64,000 bases of DNA, taken from Phialophora verrucosa (lineage: Eukaryota > Ascomycota > Eurotiomycetes > Chaetothyriales > Herpotrichiellaceae). Position numbers and translations under genes: made by a program. The stretch lies in contig MSED01000011.1 in the NCBI GenBank assembly GCA_002099365.1, positions 315,001 to 379,000 on the forward strand. Direction: 5' to 3'. Positions 30,700 through 41,075 of this stretch are shown here, in pieces; positions within the stretch are counted from its first letter, which is position 1, and every line of letters starts with the position of its first letter. The notes under the pieces are model-generated. The model did not search any database. It was not told where the DNA came from and saw only the letters and a program-made list of their open reading frames with translations.

Positions 30700-32170
30700 T
30701 TACTTTGAGGTTGCGGATATTCAGTCAATGACTTTGGTGATGGACAGGCCAGTGTTGTTAGAAGAGTCTCTGGGTCGATGGATGGAAGAAAGCGAAGAAG
30801 TCGAGAAGTGAGGAAAAACTTATAGAAAAGTGACTGAGGCTGGGGGAAAAGATGTCACCGTCGTCGAATACTGCCTCACCGACGAAAATTTGCTCCCTGA
30901 ATAACCAACGTCTTATTCCTGCCACCCCAATGAATAGGCTCCAGTGAAAATATATTCACTTTGCACAGAGTCGACTCAAGCCAGTGTGAAGCGAACCTCA
31001 CCCTAAGCCAATGCGTTCGGTTCAGCCGCTGAATCCATGCGGCATACTTCGAGTAGCGACAACAGAAAGCAGATATTCCCAAGAATCTGCACACTCCTTC
31101 GAGAGTGAGTAGGGTACATTGACGCAGCAAAGTCACGCATCTGTATCCCAGTCTCAGGTACTTTGTGCTGTACTTTTCCAGCTTTCGGAAGTCTGACACC
31201 GGCCTTCCCTTGCCTGGGTTCCAACAGACGTCTTAGCAGGCGCAGAACAATGTTCTTCACTCTTGAAAAGGATGTATCTTGACAGTAGGTGTACAATGTC
31301 TCAAGCTTGGATTCGAAAACCTGTATCCGAAGTTGTGGTCTTGTGTCAACCTCCTCCTCGTCGGTGCGAGCTGAGTACGGACGAAGCAGAGACTCAGAGC
31401 CGCACCGGACAGTCCAGGGCAGGTGCGTAGGTTTGGGAGGGTCTGGCGAACGATGTGATCACTCCGGCGTTGCCGCTTCGGTTTTCGATCTAAGAGATGT
31501 TATGGGCTGTTCCCTCCTGCAAGCGGTCCAGTAACTCCTACCTCTTTTCGAACCAGAAATTCGGCTATCGTTCATCACCCACTTGGGCCACTACCCTGGC
31601 TGTCTGTTGGACACCCAGCCAGTTGCAGTGGGCCGAACGTGACTCTTGAGTCGAAATTCTCTCTGACTTGATTGTATGTGCTGTCTCCCGATGCGAGGTG
31701 GTTTGGGCGATGTTCCTTTCCACTTTCAATTGTCAGAATGCAGTTCATCGGCGCTCCCAACGCAGGCCGAGCAATCGAAATACCAGTGTTGAGAAGGGAA
31801 ATGAGGGGGCTGCGTCCTCCAAATACTGCGCGCAGCAAGATCGACAAATGATCTGTGCCTTTCCAAACAAAGAATGCTGCGTCGGTTTCTGGAATAGTTT
31901 GTCATCGTGTCTCATTGTTTGTTGCTAATGAGACGGCATTTCTGGATTTTGGAACCTCCCTGATTCTCTTCTTCTTCATAACAGCCATGAAACCTCCTAC
32001 ATGGGCTGTGACACTGGCGCCTGAAATCAGTTGATACCCATGTTACCTGGGCGATGATCATGGTGTATGCAGGTCACAACAGAGAAGTTGACAAGAATTT
32101 CCATTTCCAAGATTACCCGCGTCTCAACTCTGTGTATATTGACATCTCCAAGTAAAGAGCTTTCCAGCGT
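30700..32170. other. no firmly supported gene next to MAT1-2-1
   Basis: This is single-copy-looking sequence. Minus frames at 30,876-31,296 and 31,575-31,847 and plus frames at 31,289-31,534 and 31,668-31,928 are open but lack motifs and splice logic. I looked for an alpha-box (MAT1-1-1) and found none. Confidence 0.4.
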
Positions 32171-32172
32171 TC

Positions 32173-32369
32173 CGATGCTCAAGCAACGGCTCTCTCACGA
32201 TTGAAGCAGTCACGGCCGATCAGCAGCAGGCTTTTGCACGCAACGCGGCGGCACTCCACTTCCACCCCGACATTTCTCCTCCTATCCTCGGCTTCGACCC
32301 TCGTGTCATCCAAGACAACTTCGATCCTTTCAATCTCGATCTGAGCCATCTCGTTGCCTTTGAGACTTA
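32173..32369 (+). CDS. candidate last exon of an unknown gene
   Basis: After a good acceptor (CTTTCCAG at 32,172 or so) the plus frame reads SSNGSLTIEAVTADQQQAF, then HPDISPPILGFDPRVIQDNF, and ends LSHLVAFET with a stop at 32,369. The residue mix looks like real protein, but I could not find an upstream exon that joins in frame. It could be the C-terminus of a mating-locus gene. The protein is not recognised. Confidence 0.3.
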
Positions 32370-32803
32370 AGAGGTCATACACACAAAAACACACACACAG
32401 CATCGGCGCGAGATTGCAGGCACGCAGGCACACACAGGCAGGCACACACAGGCAGGCAGATTGGAAAAGTCAGTAGTCGGCTGATGCATCCGATGGCAAG
32501 GCAAGCAGGGAGAAAAACGGTTGAGAAGCCGCATCAAGCCGACCTTGGTACAGAATGAGACACAGGATGAGATGGTGGTACCTAATACCCTGAAGCGCAG
32601 TGCTGCGTTGGGCTACGACGGAACATACAGAGCATGGCGAGCATGGAAACAGGATACATGCAGTTGTGGGAGACGGCTCGTCATATGCGTCATGCATGAG
32701 CTTTCATGTTGAATGTTGTCGGCATTCAAGCAGTCTCAGAAAACAGCAGATAGCCAAGGCATTGGGAAACCCTGAGATGTAATAGACAGCAGGCAGGTAA
32801 CAG
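32370..32803. other. no recognisable gene
   Basis: It contains ACACACACAG and GGCAGGCACACACAGGCAGGCA runs (32,385-32,458) and short frames only. Confidence 0.35.
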
Positions 32804-33209
32804 AATCAAGCTGCGAAGCACCAAACACATGCTGCTCTCCTGATTCTAGGCTCAAGCAGCGAGGAGGTCGACAACCAGAATCGCCGACGAGAAGCTCTGA
32901 TGGGCTTACCAAGTACCTGGGACATGCGAAAGGCCATGCTCCGATGTTCAGTTGAGGTTGAGCTCACCACAAATGACCAACATTTCCAGACTTCGCGAAC
33001 GAACCAGGCTATGCCGCAAATACTTCTATTGTCCATGGAAATCAATACTTGGTAGGTGCAACCTCCAGGTACAGCTACTGGGTCAAAGAGCATTGCGATG
33101 TGATGTTAGTGCTCCAAACATGTATGGTGAACCACATACTGGGCAAGCCGAGCCATCCTCCATCGGTAATGATACATCATCTTCCTGCACCGTAAAATTC
33201 TTCGTATGA
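32804..33209 (+). CDS. candidate two-exon 3' part of an unknown gene
   Basis: An exon 32,804-33,051 follows an acceptor GGTAACAG and ends at donor GTAGGT. A 58-bp intron runs to GATGTTAG, and the last exon 33,110-33,209 keeps the frame and ends at TGA. The product reads SSSEEVDNQNRRREAL, MGLPSTWDMRKAMLR, VEVELTTNDQHFQT and then SSSCTVKFFV. Three fitting splice signals in a row and the amino-acid mix argue for a real gene on the strand opposite to MAT1-2-1. Its 5' exons and its identity are unknown. Confidence 0.35.
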
Positions 33210-33352
33210 CTTGAATGCATTGTAACACCATAGACACCTAGAGCAAGCCGATCCCCAAATGATGGTCAGTGAAACATCTTTCAAGGGTGCAGTTCGATTT
33301 CTCACCTCTTGCCGGCAGACCTTTCGAGCTCGGTCAGAAGAATGGTACAAGT

Positions 33353-33829
33353 CTAATCATCTCGTCTTCCCCCGCCATCATCGGCTGGACCGAATTCATC
33401 ATCCACCCAATCCACGAGCATTTCCAAGAGTGGAACGTCCCTGACATAGCAATACCACCATAAAGCAAGCACTTGAACCACCCATGAAAGGAGGATCCAA
33501 AGTCCTAAGGAAACATTGAAATCTCGCCATCAGGAACCAATTTGTTCCGGCCGAAGAGCCAAACAGTGCGTGAGGTTAGGAGTGGGTAATGCAAGGAGAA
33601 CGGCATGAGACTCACGGAATTTGTAGTAGGGCCAGAAAACGAGTTGGAACGCCATGAGAGTCATCACCACAATTTCAACCACGATCACCGCCACCTTTGA
33701 CAAGTCTCTGAGGATGTCGTCCCACGGACGGAGATAGACACTGACCACGAGAGTGACTGACAATTCATCCATTCCGGTTTTGTCAGAGGATGTGTGAGGC
33801 GCAGTCTTGACGAAGAACTTGACGGACAC
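33353..33829 (-). CDS. two-pass membrane protein B (last two exons)
   Basis: Exon 33,829-33,616 (open further upstream to about 34,010) and exon 33,504-33,353 are joined over a 111-bp intron (GTGAGTCTC...TTTCCTTAG). The first exon ends in a hydrophobic segment (VAVIVVEIVVMTLMAFQLVF). The second starts with another (LWILLSWVVQVLALWWYCYV), followed by an amphipathic acidic tail ending DDGGGRRDD. The layout is two helices with the phase-1 intron exactly between them and a 152-base last exon. Protein A upstream has the same layout. A start codon was not settled, because upstream is a Ser/Thr/Pro-rich tract with internal repeats. Membrane location is inferred; the function is unknown. Confidence 0.5.
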
Positions 33830-34508
33830 TTCAGGATGTCTCAGAGAAGGCGGTTCGAGAGGAGCAGTGGTGACGAGAGCAAGTGTTCGAAATGTAGGAG
33901 TGGCGGCAAAGGGAGACGTCCGAAATGGCGTCGATGGCTTCGTGAAGAGAAAAACGAGTAGAGGACTCTGACAGACGGTTGTTTGTGAGGAAGGGGCACG
34001 CGGTGATGAGGGAAACTATCTGAAATGGAGCAGCGGTAGGCAGAGAAAACGTCGGAAAAGGATGCCGATGGTTCGTTCCCAAGTGGGAGAGAGAGAGATG
34101 GGTTGAGGACTTTCGATCGCGGGTGGTTTGGGAGAAGAGAAGTGATGGATGAGGGCAGGTTGTTCGGCGGTCTGTCAAGGGTAAAGCACTTTGGAGACAA
34201 AGCGAGGTCTTCTGACCTCAGTGTTCGTGGACGAGAAGAGATGCAGTGATGGGCGTAGGTGCCCGAAAAGTTGTGTCGATGAGTTCTGTGGAGAGAGAGA
34301 GAGAGAGAAAGAGGGAAAAGAGGCTGCAGTGAGTTGAAGCAAAAGACGCAACCCAACTTCCCACCCTGCGTCGTTGCTTCCGTTCCGGGCAAGCCACACC
34401 ACACACAACCACGGCAAGAGCAGATGCGAGAGGCAAGCAGCCTCTCGGTGTTGGGGAAAAGAAAAACATCTTGAGAAAGCTGCGAACATTCGCCTGTCGC
34501 GGGATCGC
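33830..34508 (-). other. Ser/Pro-rich, internally repetitive stretch between membrane genes A and B
   Basis: All three minus frames are open for long distances. One continues upstream of gene B as FRTSPFAATPTFRTLALVTT before a stop near 34,017, beside possible acceptors (TTTCAG, GATAG). Similar phrases (PFPTFSLPTAAPF in another frame) suggest an old tandem repeat. The 5' part of gene B probably lies here. Confidence 0.3.
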
Positions 34509-34839
34509 TCATTCTTCCTCATCCCATGGTAACAGCCCCGCCACCTCCATCAGCTCGCCGATGCGGTCAAAGATATTCCGCGTCCATTCGCTTGCGTAGA
34601 TCAAGGAGAAATACATCCCAGTGGCCACGACGATCAACCGTTCGAGGAGGAATGTGAGGACTGTGAAAAATGAGCAACAAGCATGGGTCAGTCAGTCAGC
34701 CCGTCTTGTCTCGCAGGTAAGAGGGCAAGTGAAAGTTTGACTGACCATCAGTTGAGCGCATGCCGGTTGTCGCACACGCGGTGGATGTGGCAGCCATGAT
34801 TATGAGGCCGAGGAGGATCATGTATTTCAGCTTGTCCAT
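34509..34839 (-). CDS. two-pass membrane protein A (two exons, about 81 aa)
   Basis: Exon 34,839-34,746 and exon 34,660-34,509 are separated by an 85-bp intron (GTCAGT...ATTTTTCACAG). From the ATG at 34,839 it reads MDKLKYMILLGLIIMAAT (helix 1). After splicing come VLTFLLERLIVVATGMYFSL (helix 2) and a tail EWTRNIFDRIGELMEV...WDEEE. The frame is open upstream to 35,073 without another ATG, so an earlier exon is possible. The last exon is 152 bases with a phase-1 intron between the helices, exactly as in gene B, which argues for tandem paralogues. The stop overlaps the sequence where gene B's upstream tract begins. No family is recognised. Confidence 0.5.
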
Positions 34840-35073
34840 TTCCAAGACTGAGACGGGTTTGACTTTATCAGGAAGGCAGCGATGCTGTGCGCTGAGGTGA
34901 TCGATGAGTGTGTCGAGCGATGCTGCAAGCACTTTGTGCTGAGATGACTGCGGGGATGAGTGGTGAGTGAGTCGAGGAGTGTAAAGCGATACCAGTACTG
35001 AGGTGACTGTGTGGTCAGTCGAAGAATGTCGGTGATACTGAGGTGAATGTTGGTAGTCGGTCACAGTCGGCAC

Positions 35074-35484
35074 GCTGCGAGAACCGATTTTATATATAAA
35101 TGTTGCGCAGGTGACAGGTCCTCATCCAGCATCACGTCAACCCAAAGCCATAGTAGGGTCTCAGCCTAGGCATACCATAGGGTATCAGATCATCTGCTGC
35201 AATCCTGTCTCTTAGCTTGATCGCTGAGTGAAGGGCTTGGTCAACCAGGACTTGCAGTCTTGGTAAACTGTAATGATCGGTAAACCAGATTCGTTCTCGT
35301 GGATACGACGAGATTGGTGAACCAGGCGTTGCAGTGACAAATGGACCAAGCTGCTCGCATGGACTATGTTGATGCTGATCAACCAGGAATTGTCCCACAG
35401 GCAGGGCTGATGTTCTGAGCTGGGCGAGCTTGTGACGATGAGTCGGATTCTGAGGTGCTTCTGCTCCACATCCGTCATTGACTG
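35074..35484. other. region upstream of membrane gene A
   Basis: A TATATATAAA motif sits at 35,090-35,099, correctly oriented for neither gene with certainty. CTGAGGTGA(A/C)TGTNGGT(A/C)GTC-type short repeats occur at 34,990-35,060. AACCAGG(A/C)(C/G)TTG recurs at 35,250, 35,312 and 35,378. Confidence 0.3.
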
Positions 35485-35958
35485 CTTGAAGAATCGTCCA
35501 CCACGCGCCAGTGTGTTCGTCTCCACGCCTCGATCAAGTCCTATCTGGAGGTATGAGCAGAACCATCTCCTCGAAAGCTACTGCCACATAGAAGGACGTC
35601 GAGAAAGCTGCAAAGAAAGCCACTGTAAAGGCCAGTGAGGAGAACAGAAGCAATGCAGCAGTGAGTGTAATGTCCAGGCCCAAGCTTGTCCAGGAAGTGA
35701 ACCCTCCCCTGACGGCGGATGGGTCAAACGGCAGCGCGACGCCGATATGCAATGCAGGGTCAGGCCAGCGGTGCCAAATCTGTGGATGAGCGTTTCAGAC
35801 ATCTCGGAGGATACGGCGGGGGGCGCACCATAAGTCAGAATGTGTCTTCTGCTGCCGCGGACCCCTACTCTCACTTCGGATCTGGTACAGCTTCCTCATC
35901 AGATCCAAAGCAGAAAACGCCTGTGGCAGAATCTCAGCGGCTTGGACAAGCAAAGTAG
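35485..35958 (+). CDS. unknown protein, 3' part (three exons)
   Basis: The exons are about 35,485-35,550, 35,592-35,660 and 35,758-35,958, with introns GTATGAG...CCACATAG (41 bp) and GTGAGTGT...AATGCAG (97 bp). The frame is kept across both. It reads SIKSYLE, then KDVEKAAKKATVKASEENRS (lysine-rich helix), then GAKSVDERFRHLGGYGGGRT, PYSHFGSGTASSSDPKQK and ends ESQRLGQAK. The coding strand is chosen because the splice sites fit; the hydrophobic frame on the other strand (35,752-35,534) is the mirror of the lysine-rich helix. The 5' end is not found. No family is recognised. A decayed copy of its 3' end is at 51,148. Confidence 0.45.
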
Positions 35959-36011
35959 AACCTCACCAGGTTGGGGATATCACAAAGAGCCCGCAGGTCT
36001 TTGTTGATCGG
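35866..36011. repeat. segment duplicated at 51,148-51,290
   Basis: About 145 bases spanning the last exon and the 3' flank of the preceding gene recur at 51,148-51,290 in the same orientation with roughly 90% identity. Landmarks are TACTCTCACTTCGGATCTGG and CCCGCAGGTCTTTGTTGATC. Confidence 0.8.
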
Positions 36012-36155
36012 TCGCAACGAGAAAGCAAACTCGGTAATGCTCAGCGGCCCGCTTTTACTAGTTTTTCTCGTTGAGGCCTTCCTTCCACTAATTCTTCGGG
36101 CGTACAGCGGAGTTGGTGTGTTCCACATCTGCAAAGTTGGTGTGTAACCTACTTT

Positions 36156-36713
36156 TCACGTGATGCGATTGTTTTTGTTGCGTCTTTGCGACTCGGAGCT
36201 TCTAGGTGTGGCTGGTGGCTTCGTGGAACTACCAGACCCGGGTGGTGATTGCTGGCTCTCTCTGTCTGCAGTCGGCGCATGGGTACTACCAGTAGTTCCT
36301 GGACTGTCTTTAGGCATCGACGAAGACAATGACCTTCTCGGGCCGGCCGTGTTGGCCAAAGAAGCATTCGTCGAGGATCCAACAGGCGTAGCGCAGCTTG
36401 GGCGCAGAGACGCTTGGTACTCGGCCGCCTGGAGCCGCTCACTGTACGCCGGGGCCTTGCTGTCCAGGCGAGTGGCTCGAAAGTAGTCGGCGAACCCATG
36501 GTCACTCGACTCGCCGAGCGACGAGTATTCCGTGGGCCGCTTCTTCGAGGCTCCTGGAGCGGCGGATGCGAGCCGAGCCTTTGCGCCCTCCACTTGCACC
36601 CACCGGTACAAGCGTAGGTCAAAGGTCGCGAGGGAAAGGGTGCGGTGGGATGCATCCTGACCTTCTGGTAAATACCATTGGCTTATGGAATTGTCTGTAG
36701 TTTGTGGAAGCAT
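36156..36713 (-). CDS. hypothetical protein, 185 aa
   Basis: One uninterrupted frame runs from an ATG at 36,713 to 36,156. The N-terminal 60 residues look folded (SISQWYLPEGQDASHR, TFDLRLYRWVQVEGAKAR). The rest is Ser/Pro/Thr-rich and likely disordered, ending SQRRNKNNRIT. No domain is recognised. It closes the island that holds MAT1-2-1; beyond 36,900 tandem repeats resume. Confidence 0.45.
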   Translation of the reverse strand: MLPQTTDNSISQWYLPEGQDASHRTLSLATFDLRLYRWVQVEGAKARLASAAPGASKKRPTEYSSLGESSDHGFADYFRATRLDSKAPAYSERLQAAEYQASLRPSCATPVGSSTNASLANTAGPRRSLSSSMPKDSPGTTGSTHAPTADRESQQSPPGSGSSTKPPATPRSSESQRRNKNNRIT

Positions 36714-37284
36714 CCTCTAATTGTTCTCGTTGGGGCTTCCACCAGATGGTACGAGTACACTCAAGAGGCCGAGACCATTTACCTTTATCAAACAGTGCCA
36801 TCGCAACGAGCAAAGCGGAACTTTCCAAGGCTGCGCTTGAGGATGCAAAAAGCATGCCCGACTCCTGTATGTATATATGTGTACTGTAGCACAGTGACAT
36901 CCCAGCGCACAGTGGGCTGTAGGCATCGCAGCTGGCGAGTGACCTTGCACTGCTCGTCTGTGGTCCACTTCATTGTGAGTTTGCTGACTGGTACAACAGT
37001 ACTCGACGATGAGATGCGACGAACAATGAAGAAAGAACAGAAATGAGCCGGAGACTGCCGTGTTCGTAACAGGCAGCGAAAGGTAATGATCGTGAGGCTC
37101 TACACGTCTTGTCGGCCGTGGCTGGCGAGTGCACCGTGGCTCGTCGCTGTACTGTGGTTGGAATTGCCTGCACTGTGGCTCGTACGCGCTTCGATGTGGC
37201 TGGATTGTACCGTGGGCGAATTTGCAGTGCACCGTAGCTGGCTGAATGCATCGTGGCCGGTATGCTGCACCGTGGTTGGCTGCA

Positions 37285-37500
37285 TTGTGGCTGGAATTCG
37301 CTGCACTGTGGCTCGTCGCTGCACTGTGGCTCGTCGCTGCACTGTGGCTCGTCGCTGCACTGTGGCTCGTCGCTGCACTGTGGCTCGTCGCTGCACTGTG
37401 GCTCGTCGCTGCACTGTGGCTCGTCGCTGCACTGTGGCTCGTCGCTGCACTGTGGCTCGTCGCTGCACTGTGGCTCGTCGCTGCACTGTGGCTAGAATTG
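37285..37500. repeat. minisatellite, 18-bp unit
   Basis: CACTGTGGCTCGTCGCTG is repeated about eleven times with almost no change. Looser copies (ACTGTGGCT, CACCGTGGCTG) extend back to about 37,120. Long frames on both strands are translations of it. Confidence 0.95.
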
Positions 37501-37559
37501 CGCTGCACTGAGCTGGAATGCACCGCGCGAAAAGCCTTTCCGCAGGTTTGCACCAACAT

Positions 37560-37825
37560 GCCATCCAGTACTTTGCAGGCCCCTCGGTGAGCAAAACAGG
37601 TGCTTGAGCATCCTTGGGCAAGCCCGACTGTTTGACAAGCTCTGCTACACGCTTTTCTCGAGCCTGATATGTCTGGAATTCCGTAGTCTCAGCGACGAGA
37701 TAGCCGCACAAATGCGTAAGAATTAGATCCGTCACCACTAAGGCTGCTTCATCGTGAAATCTCGTAGAAGGCATTCGGATAGCTAACTTGTTGCGATCTG
37801 GACCGTGATGAAAAAGATCATCGTC
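37560..37825 (-). pseudogene. fragment of a third PD-(D/E)XK-like nuclease copy
   Basis: The minus frame reads PDRNKLAIRM, then STRFHDEAALVVTDLILTHL and CGYLVAETTEF. Copy 1 has PDRQELAIQM, TSRFHDNAGEYAADIIFRHL and RGHVGEVKTTEF. After TTEF the similarity ends abruptly at a segment (KQSGLPKDAQAP) that recurs at about 38,460, so the catalytic half is missing. Upstream similarity ends at a hairpin. It is a truncated, dead copy. Confidence 0.6.
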
Positions 37826-37851
37826 AATACTAATTTGGAGTTAGTATTGGA
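37826..37851. repeat. perfect hairpin, 9-base stem
   Basis: CAATACTAA, a 7-base loop, then TTAGTATTG. It sits exactly where similarity of the third nuclease copy to the other two ends. Confidence 0.6.
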
Positions 37852-37859
37852 GAAAAGTA

Positions 37860-38560
37860 GACGTCTTTCAGTAAGCCCGACTGTTCGACAAGCCCCTACA
37901 GCAGCGTGGCCAACAATGCATAATGTTGGCCGCGATCTGACAAACTGTATGATCCAGGACCAGATAGAATAGACACTGAGCCAGGCGCTGGACCCAGGCC
38001 GGGAGGAAACCTGAAAGAAGGGTGGCCAAAAGGCCAGGTAAACCTATCAGGTATTAGTTGGTGATGAAAAGGAAGCCCCAGCACCAGCGTGGCGTATTGT
38101 TCGCCGCGGTCTTACAGGTCTGCATGATCCAAAGGACCGGCTGACGTTCATGCCGCGCGATGGAAACGCCGCCCCGTAGGAAAACACCACAACCCCAGGG
38201 ATAACCATCACAAAAGCGCACAGCCGCCCCGTACTTGGAGAGAAGGGTGGCCAAAAGGTCAAGTAGTGCTAACAGATAATTTTTGACGAAATAATACCTA
38301 AAAGGTATTGTCTGATGGAAACGATCATCAGTGAGGTGGTCATCAAATGAATCGGTGCGGCCACCGGCAGCAGCGTCCTCAACCTCTCTTTTCCTGGAGA
38401 GAATAGAGAGGATATCCGACAAGACGGTAGAACATTTTCCAGCACGCGAGCCGCCTGGGCATCTTTCGGCACGCCCGACCGTTTGACAAGTCCTGGTAGC
38501 AGCGTGGCATATTGTTCGCCGCGCTCCGACAGATCTGCTTGATCCAGGGCCAGAGTCGAT
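37860..38560. repeat. dispersed fragments with GCCCGACYGTTTGACAAG
   Basis: The phrase AGCCCGACTGTTTGACAAG or a close variant occurs at 37,619, 37,868 and 38,473. Each time it is followed in the later two by AGCAGCGTGGC...ATTGTTCGCC...CCAGG(A/G)CCAGA. A further partial copy is at 38,080-38,140. No intact gene is visible; these may be ends of an uncharacterised element. Confidence 0.55.
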
Positions 38561-38561
38561 A

Positions 38562-38945
38562 TATATATATTCCAGAGGGGCAGCTAGACCGGCACGGTAG
38601 AGTAGCAGAACCGGCACCAGAGGGAGAGCCAGACAGGCGCCATGGAGTGGCAGAACCAGCACCCGATAGATGCCAGTTAGGCACTGGAAGGAGCGCCGAA
38701 TAGGTGCGGGGTAGCCCCCAGGACGGTCGTTTCCAGGGGGCAGCCAGACCGGCACGATATTGTCGCCGAACCAGCACCCCCAGGATGGTCGTTTCCAGGG
38801 GCCAGCCAGACCGGCACGATAGAGTGGCAGAACCAACACCCCCATGACTGCCATCTGAGTTCTGGTAGGACCGCCGAATAGGTGCGGGGTAGCCCCTAGG
38901 ACGGTCGACAGATAGGCGCCAGATAGGTGCTAGAACGTCCGGAAG
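38562..38945. repeat. TA run and degenerate tandem repeat, about 75-bp unit
   Basis: A (TA)6 run at 38,560-38,572 is followed by four to five units of GGCAGCCAGACCGGCACGAT, AGAGTGGCAGAACCAGCACC and CCAGGACGGTCGTTTCC with drift. Confidence 0.75.
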
Positions 38946-38964
38946 ACAGGTGCTGGACAGGTGC

Positions 38965-39080
38965 CACATTAGGCCCCGGGAGTGGACAGATGGCAATTCG
39001 GAATGGGGAAGCCCAATGCCTAGGCAGACCGCCCCTGTAAAAGACAGATGGCGGTTCGGAATGGGGAAGCCCAGCGCCTA
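38965..39080. repeat. tandem duplication, about 58-bp unit
   Basis: ACAGATGGC(A/G)(A/G)TTCGGAATGGGGAAGCCCA then (A/G)(C/T)GCCTAGGC occurs twice. Confidence 0.8.
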
Positions 39081-40790
39081 GGCTGACGCCCCCGTGGCCG
39101 TCGAGTTGGGGTTCCGTGTTTGTTGGTGCTGTGGCGGTGCCTCGAAAATGGGGGCAAAGACGGGTATTCCCGCTCGCTTACAACATGTTGGAACATGAAG
39201 TTGGAGAGATGCTTCCTTTTCGAGCCATGTTCGTCCCCGTTTGAGCAATTCCGGTGTGGCTGAAATGGCTTGGTGACGTCTGCGGCATTTGCGTGGCTTT
39301 GAGGCTGCCAAGGGCTGATATTTGATGGTTGCTGGGGGATGGAAATGGTTCCCAGATGCTCCAGATGCACCAGAGACCAGAGACCGGAGATGGAGATGTG
39401 CAAATTGCACACATGTCGAAGATGCCTGCCGATTGATCGCGCTACTGCATTGCCGAGAAGATAAGCTGCTGACCTGCTGACCTGCTGATCTGCTGACGGG
39501 CTTCCCGAGTCTGTTCCGACTGTTACCGGTTGGTTGCATCTCTCCGTTGCCTGCTCTCCTTGCCCCTTTCTGTGAGACATCGAAGGGCGAGCACCGACCC
39601 CGTCTGGATACAGACGACCCTATGCAATCTCAACACCATACGCACGATTCTTCATGTCCTTCTGCAGCCCCGCCACCGGAGTCACGTACGTAACGTCCAT
39701 CGACGCCCGGATGCGGTCCCGTGCAGGCCACGCGTGGGTAAATTGGGGGTATGTCACCTCATGTCTCTTGGTCTTGTCCACGAGGCACAGTAAGCCCACT
39801 CGGAGTTGAAGTCGAAGGGGATACTTACTCCTTGGAAGTGCAGTAACATTCAGCCCACTCCGGGTGGAGGTATAGTGGCATTCCAGTGATGGGAATGGCC
39901 AAGGCTTCGGCGGTAGCGTACTAGCAGGACGAAAAGGTTGTAATCGTGGCTTGATTCCACAGGCTCGACCGGCTCGTCTGAAGTCGTGCTGTATGGTTGA
40001 ATACCCCGGCTCCGAACCCGGACGAGTGGCAGTGGCGAAGAATAGTGTTTCCCATCTCTCCGTTATCAAGGCCAACAAGGCAACGCCGTGAGCCTGATAA
40101 AACTCCAGGCCGCGCACCCGGACGGGTGGCAGTGGCGAAGAATAGCCTTTGCCGTCTCTGATGAAAGCCAACAAGACGACGCCGTGAGCCTGATCCCCTC
40201 TAGGCGTAACCATCACAAGGGCGCACAGCCGCCACCGTAAGGAAAACACCAGAACCCCAAGGGGTGACCATGACAAGGTCGGACATCTGCCCGTAAGAAA
40301 AACACCAGAGCCCAGGAATGACCATGACAAGGTCGCACATCCGCCGCATAAGGAAAGCCCCAGGCAATGTCGACGATTTCTGAAGGAAGGGATGAACCGA
40401 CGTCGAGGTCTGAAGTGAACCAACAGTTGTGGCTCCGGCGAGTGTATGTTTGTAGGCCGGGCCGGGTTGGTGGGTACTTGAATGTTCCGTCGCCTGAGCA
40501 TTCAACACCAGCAGCAAACTCCGCTGCGGCTGGAGGGATCTCGTTTCGCGTGGGCATCAACGCCAGCTGTGTTCGGAAAAAGAATTCAAGGTCTCTCCTA
40601 GAATGTCGACGAGATCTGAAGAAAGGGAGGGAAGGACGTCGAGGGCGACGGACCAAACCAGCATTGTGATATATATATAACCAAGTATGCCACTGACAAA
40701 ACCCCAAGCACTTCGGGGGGATGCAGGCCCCTACTTATACGCGTGTGTCCTGGGTGCTGGATGCTGGCTCCCGGATGCCCATGGCAAATT
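39081..40790. other. no supported gene; local duplications
   Basis: A minus frame (39,620-40,501, 293 codons) covers duplicated segments: CGGACGAGTGGCAGTGGCGAAGAATAG at 40,018 and 40,118, and GTAACCATCACAAGG/TGACCATGACAAGG with CCGTAAGRAAAACACCAG at 40,206-40,320. It has no motif. A TATATATATAA run lies at 40,669. TGACCTGCTGACCTGCTGATC repeats lie at 39,470-39,500. Confidence 0.35.
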
Positions 40791-40792
40791 CG

Positions 40793-40863
40793 TACCTGAT
40801 GACTCCTACCTGATGACTCCTACCTGATGACTCCTACCTGATGACTCTTACCTGATGACTCCT
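40793..40863. repeat. minisatellite, 14-bp unit
   Basis: TACCTGATGACTCC is repeated five times with a single substitution. Confidence 0.9.
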
Positions 40864-40979
40864 GCCGAGTCTCCGGGGTGGTGATGAGTGGCTCTGACTC
40901 CTAGGTGCGAGTTACTCCAGTTCAAACAGTCACAGGGGCTTACCTGATCAGTCACAGGGACTGAATGGGTCCTGTGGGA

Positions 40980-41075
40980 GATTGAAGAAAAGAATGACTG
41001 AAGAAGACAGTGACCGAGACTGAGACCAGAAAAGAATGACTGAAGAAGACAGTGACTGAAACTGAGAGACCAGAA
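40980..41075. repeat. tandem duplication, 45-bp unit
   Basis: AGAAAAGAATGACTGAAGAA then GACAGTGAC and a GAGACTGAGA tail occurs twice, with a partial third. Confidence 0.8.

Noticed and set aside
30876..31928. A possible alpha-box (MAT1-1-1) gene next to MAT1-2-1, which would suggest self-fertility
   Set aside because: No frame on either strand shows the alpha-box core, and the open frames here have no common direction.
35534..35752. A hydrophobic minus-strand frame that looks like a third two-pass membrane protein
   Set aside because: It is the mirror of a lysine/alanine-rich plus-strand exon flanked by two good introns, and it lacks the exon layout of genes A and B.
37100..37774. A 224-codon frame on the minus strand
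   Set aside because: Most of it is a translation of the 18-bp minisatellite. Only the first 60 codons resemble the nuclease family, and these are annotated as a relic.
39620..40501. A 293-codon minus-strand frame
   Set aside because: It lacks motifs and covers locally duplicated segments; no splice or start context supports it.
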